A stretch of DNA of 33,930 bases from HRBIN23 sp046294495. Lineage in GTDB: Bacteria; Chloroflexota; Dehalococcoidia; Lucifugimonadales; HRBIN23. Each line of letters begins with the position of its first letter. Positions within the stretch are counted from its first letter, which is position 1. Below are positions 9,771-17,541 of the stretch, piece after piece. A model generated the notes under the pieces. That model saw only the letters and a program-made list of their open reading frames with translations, had not been told where the DNA came from and made no database searches. Made by a program: the position numbers and the translations under genes. Location of the stretch: NCBI GenBank assembly GCA_046294495.1, contig JBKBKV010000019.1, positions 1 through 33,930 on the forward strand. Direction: 5' to 3'.

Positions 9771-11072
9771 CTATGCGACAGAGGAATGCTCCCGAGGGGA
9801 TGGGGTTGCTTTTCGGGACACCGTGCTTCCGCTGCCGACGAGGCCATCAGTAGGGAAGTCCTCGGGGGAGGCACCGGGCATCACCTTGCAGTTGCGCCCG
9901 ATGTGGACATATGGGGGAACTACAGCACGCTTCCCCACCAGGGTAATGCCACTGAAAAGGGTATCGGGTTCGTCCTGGTTGGGGGTGTTGTCATCGGTGT
10001 AGCCGACGGTAGCTCCTTCGCCTATGAGCACCTCTTTGTCCACGATGGCGTGGCGCACTTTGGCCCCTTTCTGCACCACCACATCGTCAAATAGGATGGA
10101 GTCCTCTACCACTGCTCCTTCTTCAACGACCACTGCTTGGGAGAGCACCGAGCGGCGAACTGTGCCCTTGATGCGGGAGCCGTGACAAACGAGGGCCTTC
10201 TCTAGGGAGGCGGTAGGTCCAACCCAGGTGGGGGGGCGGTCCTGTGGGCGGGTGCGGATGGGTGCCTCCCCGTTGTGCAGGTCCAGAGGCGGCGGCTCCC
10301 CCAGGAACTCCATATTGGCTTCCCAGTAGGCCTTCACTGTCCCCACATCCCGCCAGTATCCGTTGAAAAGGTAGCCGAATACGCGGTATTCGCCTATAAT
10401 GGCCGGTAAAATATCCTTCCCGAAGTCGTGTGTGGAGCCAGGGCGGCGGGCGTCGGCCTCCAGCACCTGGCGAAGGGCGGAGCGAGTGAAGACATATATG
10501 CCCATGGACCCCAAGTTGCTTTTCGGGTGGGCGGGCTTCTCCTCAAAGGCCACCACCTGTCCCTCCCCGTTCAGGACTAGAGTGCCGAAGCGGTGCGCCT
10601 CCTCCCAGGGAACTTCTATAACGCCCACGGTAACTTGGGCCTTTTTGGCTCGGTGAAAGGCTATCAACTGGTTGTAGTCCATCTTATAGACATGGTCGCC
10701 GGCCAAGATGAGCACAGTATCGGCGCGCACCTCGTCCACGAAAGAGAGGTTCTTGTAGATGGCATCGGCAGTGCCCTGATACCAGTCGGCGAAGTGGCGC
10801 CCCGTGTAGGGCTGGAGAATAGATAGGCCGGCGTGCTCGCGGTCCAGGTCCCAGGGCCGGCCAACGCCGATGTGCTCCAGGAGGGAGTGGGGCCGGTACT
10901 GGGTAAGCACGCCTACCTTGTAAATGCCAGAGTTGACACAGTTGCTGAGGGTGAAGTCGATAATGCGATACTTGCCGGCGAAGGGGACGGCCGGCTTGGC
11001 CCGCTCCTCGGCCAGGATGCTGAGGCGTTGTCCCTGACCGCCTGCCAGAATGAGCGCCACCACCTTGTCCAT
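9771..11072 (-). CDS. glgC: Glucose-1-phosphate adenylyltransferase (ADP-glucose pyrophosphorylase)
   Basis: GlgC makes ADP-glucose from ATP and glucose-1-phosphate, the committed step of glycogen synthesis. The 433-aa protein has the nucleotide-binding start ALILAGGQGQRL, the activator-site-like RAKPAVPF and KYRIIDFTLSNC segments, the GTADAIYKN motif, and the substrate Lys in the VAFEEKP region. A C-terminal left-handed beta-helix of hexapeptide repeats follows (residues about 290-410). It is the first gene of the minus-strand operon, with an AAGGAGGG ribosome site, and it is divergent from glgA. Start, stop and length are ordinary for the family. Confidence 0.96.
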   Translation of the reverse strand: MDKVVALILAGGQGQRLSILAEERAKPAVPFAGKYRIIDFTLSNCVNSGIYKVGVLTQYRPHSLLEHIGVGRPWDLDREHAGLSILQPYTGRHFADWYQGTADAIYKNLSFVDEVRADTVLILAGDHVYKMDYNQLIAFHRAKKAQVTVGVIEVPWEEAHRFGTLVLNGEGQVVAFEEKPAHPKSNLGSMGIYVFTRSALRQVLEADARRPGSTHDFGKDILPAIIGEYRVFGYLFNGYWRDVGTVKAYWEANMEFLGEPPPLDLHNGEAPIRTRPQDRPPTWVGPTASLEKALVCHGSRIKGTVRRSVLSQAVVVEEGAVVEDSILFDDVVVQKGAKVRHAIVDKEVLIGEGATVGYTDDNTPNQDEPDTLFSGITLVGKRAVVPPYVHIGRNCKVMPGASPEDFPTDGLVGSGSTVSRKATPSPREHSSVA

Positions 11073-11110
11073 CCGCTCCCTCCTTGGCAGGCACCCTTGT
11101 GAGCGCCTTT

Positions 11111-11139
11111 ATAATAATGGTAAAATAGGTAGGTTACAA
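11111..11139 (-). promoter_or_regulatory. Candidate promoter for the glgC-malQ-glgP-glgB-GH57 operon
   Basis: On the minus strand TTGTAA (11134-11139) is followed by 17 nt and TATTAT (11111-11116), matching consensus at 4/6 and 5/6. Transcription would begin about 30 nt before the glgC ATG. The 174-bp glgC-glgA gap must also hold the glgA promoter. A TATAAT occurs on the plus strand at 11110-11115 but has no clear -35 partner. Confidence 0.45.
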
Positions 11140-11246
11140 GTGCAAGGGAAAAGGCAAGGTGTGCACCAGAACCCTCTTATCGCTTTCCACACTACGGAAT
11201 ACATCCTTCTCGTAGTCCTGCTGCACCCCGATGGGATGCTTTGCGT

Positions 11247-12704
11247 ATGACCCCTGCTCTACGGGTGGCCATGGCCACGCCCGAAGCCTCCCCTCTTGCC
11301 AAGACGGGAGGGCTGGGGGATGTGCTGGGCACGCTTCCTAAGGCCCTGGCGCGCCTGGGGGTGCAGGTTTCTCTGTATATGCCTGCCTACCGCTGTGCGC
11401 TCCAAGGGGGCTTCCCCATAGAGGACACAGGTGTGCCCCTTTCCGTTTCCTTGTCGGGTAGGAGTGAGGTAGGAGGCCTCCTGCACACCTTGTTGGACGG
11501 TGCGCTCCCCGTCTATTTGGTGCGGGCAGACCGCTACTTTGACCGGGAGCACCTCTACGGCACGCCTGGTCAGGACTATCTGGACAACGCCGAGCGTTTT
11601 GTGTTCTTCTGCCGCGCCTTACTGGAGGCCTTGCGCAGGGAGCCTCCACATGTCCTTCATTGCCATGACTGGCAGACAGCCCTAGCCATCGCCTTCCTCA
11701 AGGCCCAGCCCTGGCGCTACCCTGAACTGGCCGATGTGAAGGCGGTGTTTACTGCGCACAACCTGGGGTATCAGGGCGTCTTCTGGGCGCTGGACTGGCA
11801 CCTGCTGGAGTTGCCCGGGGAGTTTTTCACCCCTCGCTATCTGGAGTTTTACGGGAAAATCAACTTTATGAAGGGGGCATTGGTCTTTGCCGACGCTATA
11901 ACCACTGTGAGCCCCACCTACGCTGAAGAGATACAAACCCCGGAATATGGCTTCGGGCTGGAGGGGGTGCTCCAGGAGCGTGCGCGAGACCTGGTGGGCA
12001 TCCTGAACGGTGTGGACTATGAAGTGTGGAATCCCCAAAGGGATGGCTTTCTTGCTTGCCGCTACGGCCCTCGGAGCCTGGTGCGCAAGAGGCTCTGCAA
12101 GGCCGACCTCCAACGGGCCTTTGGGCTGGCCGAGGAGGCCCAAAGGCCTGTGGTGGGGATGGTCTCTCGTCTGGCAGAGCAGAAGGGCCTTGACCTGGTG
12201 GTGAGGGGGCTTGAGGGGGTTGTGAGCCTGGGGGTGCAGTTCGTTCTTCTAGGCGAGGGGGAAGAGCGCTATGAAACCTTCTTCCGGGAGGCTACAGGCC
12301 GTTACCCGCGACGAGTGGGTGTGAGCCTGGCCTTTGATGAGGCATTGGCCCACAAAGTCATCGCCGGCTCAGACATCCTTCTAATGCCTTCCCGCTACGA
12401 GCCATCTGGCCTGAACCAGATGTATGCCCTGCGCTACGGGGCGGTCCCGGTGGCCCGCGCCACCGGGGGCCTGAAGGACACCGTTCAGGAGTTTGACCCC
12501 CAAACAGGGCGAGGGACAGGCTTCCTGTTCGGGCCTTATACCACTTCGGCCATGCTGGAGGCCCTGGGGCGGGCTGTGAGCCTCTACCACCGTCCCCGAG
12601 TCTGGCGGGCGGTGATGCGAAACGGGATGGCCGCCGACTTCTCCTGGGAACGGTCGGCCCGGGCTTACTTGGCCCTCTACAAGGGCCTACTGGGGCAGGC
12701 CTAG
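11247..12704 (+). CDS. glgA: Glycogen synthase (ADP-glucose dependent)
   Basis: This GT5 enzyme extends alpha-1,4-glucan chains from ADP-glucose made by GlgC. The protein (485 aa from the ATG) has the ADP-glucose binding motif SPLAKTGGLGDV near the N-terminus. Also visible are HCHDWQTAL, FTAHNLGYQG, the NGVDYEVWNP segment, GMVSRLAEQKGLDL, and the C-terminal PSRYEPSGLNQMYALRYG. A TTG six bases upstream is an alternative start; the ribosome site is weak for both. The gene is transcribed away from glgC and ends convergently against the DUF35 gene, sharing a CTAG that gives both stop codons. Confidence 0.95.
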   Translation: MTPALRVAMATPEASPLAKTGGLGDVLGTLPKALARLGVQVSLYMPAYRCALQGGFPIEDTGVPLSVSLSGRSEVGGLLHTLLDGALPVYLVRADRYFDREHLYGTPGQDYLDNAERFVFFCRALLEALRREPPHVLHCHDWQTALAIAFLKAQPWRYPELADVKAVFTAHNLGYQGVFWALDWHLLELPGEFFTPRYLEFYGKINFMKGALVFADAITTVSPTYAEEIQTPEYGFGLEGVLQERARDLVGILNGVDYEVWNPQRDGFLACRYGPRSLVRKRLCKADLQRAFGLAEEAQRPVVGMVSRLAEQKGLDLVVRGLEGVVSLGVQFVLLGEGEERYETFFREATGRYPRRVGVSLAFDEALAHKVIAGSDILLMPSRYEPSGLNQMYALRYGAVPVARATGGLKDTVQEFDPQTGRGTGFLFGPYTTSAMLEALGRAVSLYHRPRVWRAVMRNGMAADFSWERSARAYLALYKGLLGQA

Positions 12705-13174
12705 GCGGGACGGAAGTAAAGGATGTCCAGGATGGAGCCCTGGCGCTCCTGTGGCGGTTTGAGCACCGCCTCCACCTGCATGCCGATGGATACCTGTGAA
12801 GGATGCACCTCCCCCAGACGATGGAGGATACCCCCGTGCGCTCCCTCCAGGCGCACCAGGGCCAGGATGTCGGGGCGTTCCATGCGGTGGCCGTCCAGAT
12901 CGTAATAGGCCAGTGTGAAGGTAAAGACTGTCCCACGCCCCGGCACCTCCACCCACTCCTCCAGGGAGGCGAAGCATCGCTCACAGTAGATACGCGGGGG
13001 CATATAAGTCAAGGCACAGGCAGGGCACCGTGTCCCCAGGAAGCGCCCGTGCTCTTTCAGTTCGCGGAAGAAGCGCTCCCCGGCGATGCCGAAGGTGTAG
13101 ATGTTGTAGGTGGGGATTTCTCCATGCCAGGCTGTGGTTTGGCCCACTTGCCAGGGTTTCTCCAGCGGGAGCAT
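12701..13174 (-). CDS. DUF35 zinc-ribbon/OB-fold protein (second copy)
   Basis: This 157-aa protein has the DUF35 architecture. An N-terminal rubredoxin-like zinc ribbon (CPAC, then CERC 14 residues on) is preceded by a helical FFRELKEHGRFLG segment. An OB fold follows, with the GRGTVFTFTLAYYD strand and ending ILYFRPA. DUF35 partners bind thiolase-fold enzymes: they scaffold acetyl-CoA transfer to HMG-CoA synthase in archaea, and complete the active complex of Ltp2-type steroid aldolases in actinobacteria. Here it is the last of a four-gene operon with two thiolase-fold genes and a second DUF35 gene, 10 bp after the latter, with an AGGGGGAT ribosome site. It probably pairs with one of those subunits. 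Its ligand is unknown. Confidence 0.88.
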   Translation of the reverse strand: MLPLEKPWQVGQTTAWHGEIPTYNIYTFGIAGERFFRELKEHGRFLGTRCPACALTYMPPRIYCERCFASLEEWVEVPGRGTVFTFTLAYYDLDGHRMERPDILALVRLEGAHGGILHRLGEVHPSQVSIGMQVEAVLKPPQERQGSILDILYFRPA

Positions 13175-13184
13175 GCTTATCCCC

Positions 13185-13697
13185 CTAGATAGGCTTGAAG
13201 AAGCGGATGTCTGTTATGGCACCGGTGCGTTCCTCAGGAGGCTTCCAGACTGCCTGCACGCGCATACCGATACGCAAGTTTTGGGGCGTTACCTCCCCCA
13301 GGATGTGCAGGATGCTACACCCCGGCGATGCGCCATCCAAGGCGATGACGGCAGGGAACTCGGGCTCCCGCCGCCGGGAGGCATCCCAGTTAACATAACA
13401 AATAGACACGGTCTGCACCGTGCCAGTGTCCTGAAGGGGCACCCAGTGGGTCATGGGGCGGAAGCACCACTCGCAGACTATGCGTGGGGGCACCACGGTG
13501 CGCCGGCAGGTTTCGCACCGCGAGCCCAGGATGCGTCCCTCTTTGAGGCCCCGGAGGAAGCGCCCGATGGCGATGCCAGCATCCCAGGCATAGCGGGCAT
13601 TGGCGTCCCATCGCAGGGAGAGGACACGCCCTTCGGGGATGTCGCTCTCGCGGAGGGGTGTGCCTTTGAACTCTTCTATTGTCCACTTTAGGGGCAT
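13185..13697 (-). CDS. DUF35 zinc-ribbon/OB-fold protein (first copy)
   Basis: This is a DUF35 protein of 170 aa from the ATG at 13697. That ATG has GGAGGTG correctly spaced; an upstream GTG four codons earlier would place the ribosome site inside the gene. The zinc ribbon is CETC, then CEWC 14 residues on. The OB-fold strands end in AITDIRFFKP, closely paralleling the neighbouring copy. The roughly 25-residue N-terminal extension (EEFKGTPLRESDIPEGRVL) is not present in the second copy. It is 14 bp after the Cys-less thiolase-like gene and probably forms a stable complex with it. Two non-identical DUF35 proteins beside two non-identical thiolase-fold proteins suggest two matched pairs or one hetero-oligomer. 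Confidence 0.88.
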   Translation of the reverse strand: MPLKWTIEEFKGTPLRESDIPEGRVLSLRWDANARYAWDAGIAIGRFLRGLKEGRILGSRCETCRRTVVPPRIVCEWCFRPMTHWVPLQDTGTVQTVSICYVNWDASRRREPEFPAVIALDGASPGCSILHILGEVTPQNLRIGMRVQAVWKPPEERTGAITDIRFFKPI

Positions 13698-13711
13698 AGA
13701 CACCTCCACGG

Positions 13712-14875
13712 TTATATCCCCAGCACCACCACGGTGCCCACTTGCATCAGGTCTCCCCAGGCCTGGGCGAGGCCCCGGCGAGGCTTGCCCGGCACCTGGC
13801 GCTTGCCTGCCTCGCCCCGCAGTTGCCAGAAAATTTCCGCCACCTTCATCAGCCCGGCGGCGGCGATGGGGTTGCCCACGCCCAGCAGGCCCCCAGAGGG
13901 GGTGATAGGCAGGTCGCCGTCCCGATTGGCCACCCCGCTGGCGATAAGTTCGGGGGCCTCCCCTCGCCTGGCGAAGCCCAAACCCTCCAGGTGGTGCAGT
14001 TCCTTATAGTCAAAGGGGTCGTATGGCTCTACAATATCAATCTGCTTGCGGGGGTCCGTGATGCCTGCCATCCGGTAGGCCATGCGGGCGGCCTTCTCTA
14101 CATAGACGGGGTAGGCCAGGTCGCGGTTGGTCCAGTAAGAAGTGTCCAGGCACCAGCCGATGCCTTCTACCCACACGGGCCTATCAGTGATACGGCGAGC
14201 CTTCTCCTCGCAGGCCATCACAATGGCCACCGCCCCATCGCTGGTGGGGCTAACATCCAGGCGCTTCACCGGCCAGGCCATCACCTCTGAGTTGAGGACA
14301 TCGTCCACAGTGATAGCGGCGGCTACATGGGAGCAGGGGTGATCAAGGCCGTTGCGCTTGTTCTTCACCGAGACCAGGGCGATGTCGCGCTCAGTTATGC
14401 CGTATGTGGCCATGTAGCGGTGCATCTCCAGGGCGAAGATCCATAGGAGGTTGGTGCCCAGGGGGCGCTCCAGTGTATGGTCGAAGATGGCGTTGAAGGC
14501 TCCCTGGGGATGGGGATAGCAGGAGGACATCTTCTCTTCGCACACTACCAGGAGGGTGTCAAAGAGGCCCGAGGCCACATGATACCAGCCCTGGATAACG
14601 GCCCATACGCCAGTGCCTCCCCCTACATACCCCCGCATCACCGGCTTGTGGAAGGCGCCGGCCCCGTCAATAAGGTATTCACCCTTGCGATGGACGCCAT
14701 CAAAAGCGTCAGGTGCGGAGCCGAGGACGACGCCGTCAATATCTTTCAAGGTCAATTCGCAGGAGTCCAGGGCCATTTTGGAGGCGAAATAGGCCAGTTC
14801 CTTGGGGGTCTCCAAGGCCCGGCGCATGAAGCGAGTCATCCCTGCTCCCACGACTGCGACGCGACGGAGGGGCAT
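13712..14875 (-). CDS. Thiolase-fold (SCP-x like) subunit lacking the catalytic Cys, copy 1
   Basis: This is a 387-aa thiolase-superfamily protein starting at the ATG 14875, set by AGGAGGTG that overlaps the upstream stop. The start RRVAVVGAGMTRF, the central DGAVAIVMACEEKA and the C-terminal GGLLGVGNP region place it with SCP-x-like thiolases. Residues normally needed for thiolysis are changed. The nucleophile position (about 85-87) reads GGG instead of a Cys-containing motif. The NEAF/HDAF position reads PYDPFDYKEL. The GHP motif reads GNP (Asn335). A Tyr (Y290) before KEL is shared with copy 2. Related Cys-less, DUF35-bound proteins such as Ltp2 are retro-aldolases on CoA thioesters. An aldolase-like or scaffolding role is therefore more likely here than classical thiolase activity. 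The substrate is unknown. Confidence 0.85.
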   Translation of the reverse strand: MPLRRVAVVGAGMTRFMRRALETPKELAYFASKMALDSCELTLKDIDGVVLGSAPDAFDGVHRKGEYLIDGAGAFHKPVMRGYVGGGTGVWAVIQGWYHVASGLFDTLLVVCEEKMSSCYPHPQGAFNAIFDHTLERPLGTNLLWIFALEMHRYMATYGITERDIALVSVKNKRNGLDHPCSHVAAAITVDDVLNSEVMAWPVKRLDVSPTSDGAVAIVMACEEKARRITDRPVWVEGIGWCLDTSYWTNRDLAYPVYVEKAARMAYRMAGITDPRKQIDIVEPYDPFDYKELHHLEGLGFARRGEAPELIASGVANRDGDLPITPSGGLLGVGNPIAAAGLMKVAEIFWQLRGEAGKRQVPGKPRRGLAQAWGDLMQVGTVVVLGI

Positions 14876-14884
14876 TCTCACCTC

Positions 14885-16036
14885 CTATGCGCTCAGGATT
14901 ACCACTGCGCCGCTGGCGCTGGGCACCCCTCGCCAACTCTGCACAATTGCCGTCTTGGCGCCCTTCACCTGGCGTGTCTCACCCCGTCCCCGCAACTGGA
15001 GAACCGCCTGGGCGAGGCGTGCCAGGCCCGTGGCCTCTCCCAGATGGCCCATCCCGAGGCTCCCGCCTGACACATTCACAGGCATATGGCCGTCCCGCTC
15101 GGTGGCTCCCTCCTCTACCAGGCGCCCCGCCTCTCCTCGGCGGCACAGGCCCAGGGCCTCAATGTGCATCAGCTCCTTGTAGGCGTAGGTATCATCTACC
15201 TCGGCCAGGTGCAGTTGGCGGGCCGGGTTGCGGATGCCCGCCTGGCGGTAAGCCATCTGGGCCGCCAGGTGAGCATACACAGCGTCGCCCCACTCACGGG
15301 TTTCCAGGGTGGGGCTGTCGGAGCACCACCCCACGCCGTGGACCCAGATGGGGTGTCCCATCAGGTGGCGGGCAGCCTCCTCCGAGGCCAGCACCAATAC
15401 AACGGCCCCGTCAGCGGAGCGAGACATCTCCACCTCCCGCAGGGGGGCGAAGGCTATGGGTGATGCCTGGGCTTCTTCCAGGGACAAGTTGGCGCCGTAG
15501 GCTGCCAGTGGGTTCAAAAGGGCGTTGCGTCGGTTTTTCACAGCCACTGCGCAACACTGGGTTGGGGTAGTGCCTGTTTCCTGAAGGTAGCGGGCCATCT
15601 CCATACCCGCAATGCAGGTGGGATGGAAGCGCAGGGGGCGGTTGTAGATGGGGTCCATGGCTAGGGCGGTGATATAAGAGGGGGTAAGGATATTGGAGGC
15701 CTTGCTATGCCCCTCTACCACGACAACTTCGCACTGGCCCGTCTGGATGAGCATAAAGGCGGCGGCGACGCCATAAAGGCCGTCAGCAGAGATAGTGTGC
15801 ATAGGGCGTAGGGCCGCCCCCACTTGGTCGGGGGTGTATTCGTCGAAGATAGCGGTGCCCTCGTCGTAGTCCTCGGCCACACTAATGAAACTGTCCACAT
15901 CCTCACGGGGGTCTATGCCGGCGTCCTGGTAGGCGCGCACCGCTGCTTCGTAAACCAGTTCCCGGTAGGAGAGGTCAGGGGAGAGGGGGTGGAAGGGGGT
16001 AGCACCAACCCCCACGATGGCGACACGGCGCTCCAT
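14885..16036 (-). CDS. Thiolase-fold (SCP-x like) subunit lacking the catalytic Cys, copy 2
   Basis: This 383-aa thiolase-superfamily protein is the first gene of the four-gene operon. Its ATG at 16036 has CCAGGAGGTGGC just upstream; an in-frame extension into trmD is rejected. The N-terminus MERRVAIVGVGATPFHP is typical of SCP-x-like thiolases. At the nucleophile position the sequence is ISADG, putting Ser83 where Cys is expected. The second catalytic position reads DDTYAYKEL (Tyr286 aligning with Tyr290 of copy 1). The C-terminal motif keeps its His as GHLGEATG (His331). The two copies therefore retain different residues and may form a heterodimer with one or both DUF35 partners. The CoA-linked substrate cannot be deduced. 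Confidence 0.85.
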   Translation of the reverse strand: MERRVAIVGVGATPFHPLSPDLSYRELVYEAAVRAYQDAGIDPREDVDSFISVAEDYDEGTAIFDEYTPDQVGAALRPMHTISADGLYGVAAAFMLIQTGQCEVVVVEGHSKASNILTPSYITALAMDPIYNRPLRFHPTCIAGMEMARYLQETGTTPTQCCAVAVKNRRNALLNPLAAYGANLSLEEAQASPIAFAPLREVEMSRSADGAVVLVLASEEAARHLMGHPIWVHGVGWCSDSPTLETREWGDAVYAHLAAQMAYRQAGIRNPARQLHLAEVDDTYAYKELMHIEALGLCRRGEAGRLVEEGATERDGHMPVNVSGGSLGMGHLGEATGLARLAQAVLQLRGRGETRQVKGAKTAIVQSWRGVPSASGAVVILSA

Positions 16037-16063
16037 GCCACCTCCTGGGAGATTACTTTCTGG

Positions 16064-16093
16064 ATGGTAAAGGAAGATGGCGACAGTTGTCAA
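16064..16093 (-). promoter_or_regulatory. Promoter of the thiolase-like/DUF35 operon
   Basis: On the minus strand a perfect TTGACA (16088-16093) is followed by 18 nt and TACCAT (16064-16069, 4/6). Transcription would start about 20 nt before the ATG at 16036. The -35 box directly abuts the trmD stop codon, so this operon is probably independent of trmD. Confidence 0.55.
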
Positions 16094-16094
16094 T

Positions 16095-16859
16095 TTAGAG
16101 GCCCAGGCGGCGTTTGGCCTCTTCCAGGAAGCGCCGGTCATCTTCGGTAAGGGTGGCCCGTTGCAAGAGGTCGGGGCGTCGCAGAAGGGTTCGCAGGAGG
16201 GACTGTTCCCTGCGCCAGCGGGCTATGGCCTGGTGGTTGCCCGAAAGTAGTATATCGGGCACTTTCCACCCGCGGAAGTGTGGTGGGCGGGTGTAGTGGG
16301 GATACTCTAGCAGGCCACTGGCGAAACTCTCCTCGGCTGCGGATGTGGGGCTGTGCAAGACGCCAGGGAGCACGCGAGCCACGGCGTCCACGATGCACAT
16401 GGCTGGCAGTTCCCCCCCGGTGAGCACAAAGTCGCCGATGGAGAGTTGCTCGGTGGCCAGGTGCTCCGCAACCCGCTCGTCTACCCCCTCGTAGTGCCCG
16501 CAGATAAGGATGACCTCCTGCTTCTGGGCCAGGCGCTGGGCGTCTTGTTGGGCAAAGAGGCGGCCTGCCGGGGTAAGCAAGATAACGGGTGTGTCTTGCA
16601 CTCCCTCCTGGCCCCGACGGCGGCGAATCTCCTCTTGAACCGCTTCCACAGCCGCGAAAAGGGGCTCGGGCTTCAACACCATCCCCGCTCCACCCCCGTA
16701 GGGGTAGTCGTCCACCGTCTTGTGGCGATCGGTGGCGAAGTCGCGGAAGTTCACTAGGCGCACCTCCAGGAGGCCGGCGGTCCGAGCGCGTTCCAAGATG
16801 CTCTCGGTGAGGGGGCCCTGAAACATGCCGGGGAAAAGGGTAAGGATGTGAAAGATCAT
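16095..16859 (-). CDS. trmD: tRNA (guanine-N1)-methyltransferase
   Basis: TrmD uses S-adenosylmethionine to form m1G37 in tRNAs reading CNN codons, preventing +1 frameshifting. The start MIFHILTLFPGMF (ATG 16859) gives 254 aa. The deep trefoil-knot SAM site appears as ILICGHYEGVDERV, SIGDFVLTGGELPA and DAVARVLPGVL. The N-terminal TVDDYPYGGGAGMVLKPEP motif is complete. It lies 5 bp after the MogA/MoaB-like gene and not in the common rpsP-rimM-trmD-rplS cluster. The in-frame extension upstream overlaps the neighbouring gene and is not used. Confidence 0.96.
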   Translation of the reverse strand: MIFHILTLFPGMFQGPLTESILERARTAGLLEVRLVNFRDFATDRHKTVDDYPYGGGAGMVLKPEPLFAAVEAVQEEIRRRRGQEGVQDTPVILLTPAGRLFAQQDAQRLAQKQEVILICGHYEGVDERVAEHLATEQLSIGDFVLTGGELPAMCIVDAVARVLPGVLHSPTSAAEESFASGLLEYPHYTRPPHFRGWKVPDILLSGNHQAIARWRREQSLLRTLLRRPDLLQRATLTEDDRRFLEEAKRRLGL

Positions 16860-16864
16860 AGGGG

Positions 16865-17353
16865 CTATGCTGGCGGGTGGGGGTGGCTTGTGGCGCTCCC
16901 CTGGAGTATTTCCAGGGCGTGGGGGAGCAGGGGCTGGAGCACTTCCAGGCATTCTGTTACGGCGCGGGGGCTGCCCGGCAAGTTCACGATAAGGCACCGT
17001 CCGCGAATGCCCGCTACACCTCGGCTCAGGTAGGCTAGGGGGGTTTTGCGCGCGGTCTCAACCCGCATAGCCTCAGCAAGGCCGGGGACCAGGCGCTCCG
17101 CCACTTCTAGTGTGGCTTCAGGGGTAACATCACGGGGCCCGAGCCCAGTGCCACCGGTGGTGAGGATAAGGTCGGCCTCTTGCGCCCACTGGCGCAGATG
17201 GGCCACAATAACAGGGCGCTCGTCGGGGACGATGGTGTAGTGCACCACCTGCCAGCCCTGGCGCTCCACCCACTGGCGTATGCGCTGGCCGCTGGTATCC
17301 TCCCGGAGGCCCTGCGCCCCGGCGTCGCTGGATGTGAGAATGGCTACACGCAC
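16865..17353 (-). CDS. MogA/MoaB family molybdenum cofactor protein
   Basis: This 162-aa protein is of the MogA/MoaB family, which adenylylates molybdopterin before metal insertion. It starts with GTG (MRVAILTSSDAG) behind a GGAG ribosome site. It shows the molybdopterin-binding core LILTTGGTGLGPRDVTPEAT, the AEAMR segment and the LIVNLPGSPRAVTECLEVL motif near the C-terminus. Length fits stand-alone MoaB/MogA. No other moa/moe genes are in the window. It is translated just before trmD (5-bp gap) with no known functional link. MogA and MoaB cannot be separated confidently by eye, so no symbol is given. Confidence 0.9.
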   Translation of the reverse strand: MRVAILTSSDAGAQGLREDTSGQRIRQWVERQGWQVVHYTIVPDERPVIVAHLRQWAQEADLILTTGGTGLGPRDVTPEATLEVAERLVPGLAEAMRVETARKTPLAYLSRGVAGIRGRCLIVNLPGSPRAVTECLEVLQPLLPHALEILQGSATSHPHPPA

Positions 17354-17541
17354 TGCCCTGCTCCAACGGCCTCCAAGGGCCTATCCCCATCATAGCACAC
17401 CTTTGCGCACCCTCTGGAAAAGCCAGCAATGCCCCCATAATTTAGGCTAGTTTTAAGGCCAGAAAATGTCTGAAACAACGCTTTGGACTATTGCTATCTC
17501 TGCGCGGTGCCGTGCTACAGTAGGCGCCGTAACAACTGAAT

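Noticed and set aside
11108..11115. Plus-strand TATAAT as a glgA promoter.
   Set aside because: No -35-like box lies 16-19 nt upstream, and the glgA start is more than 130 nt away; the minus-strand promoter is better supported.
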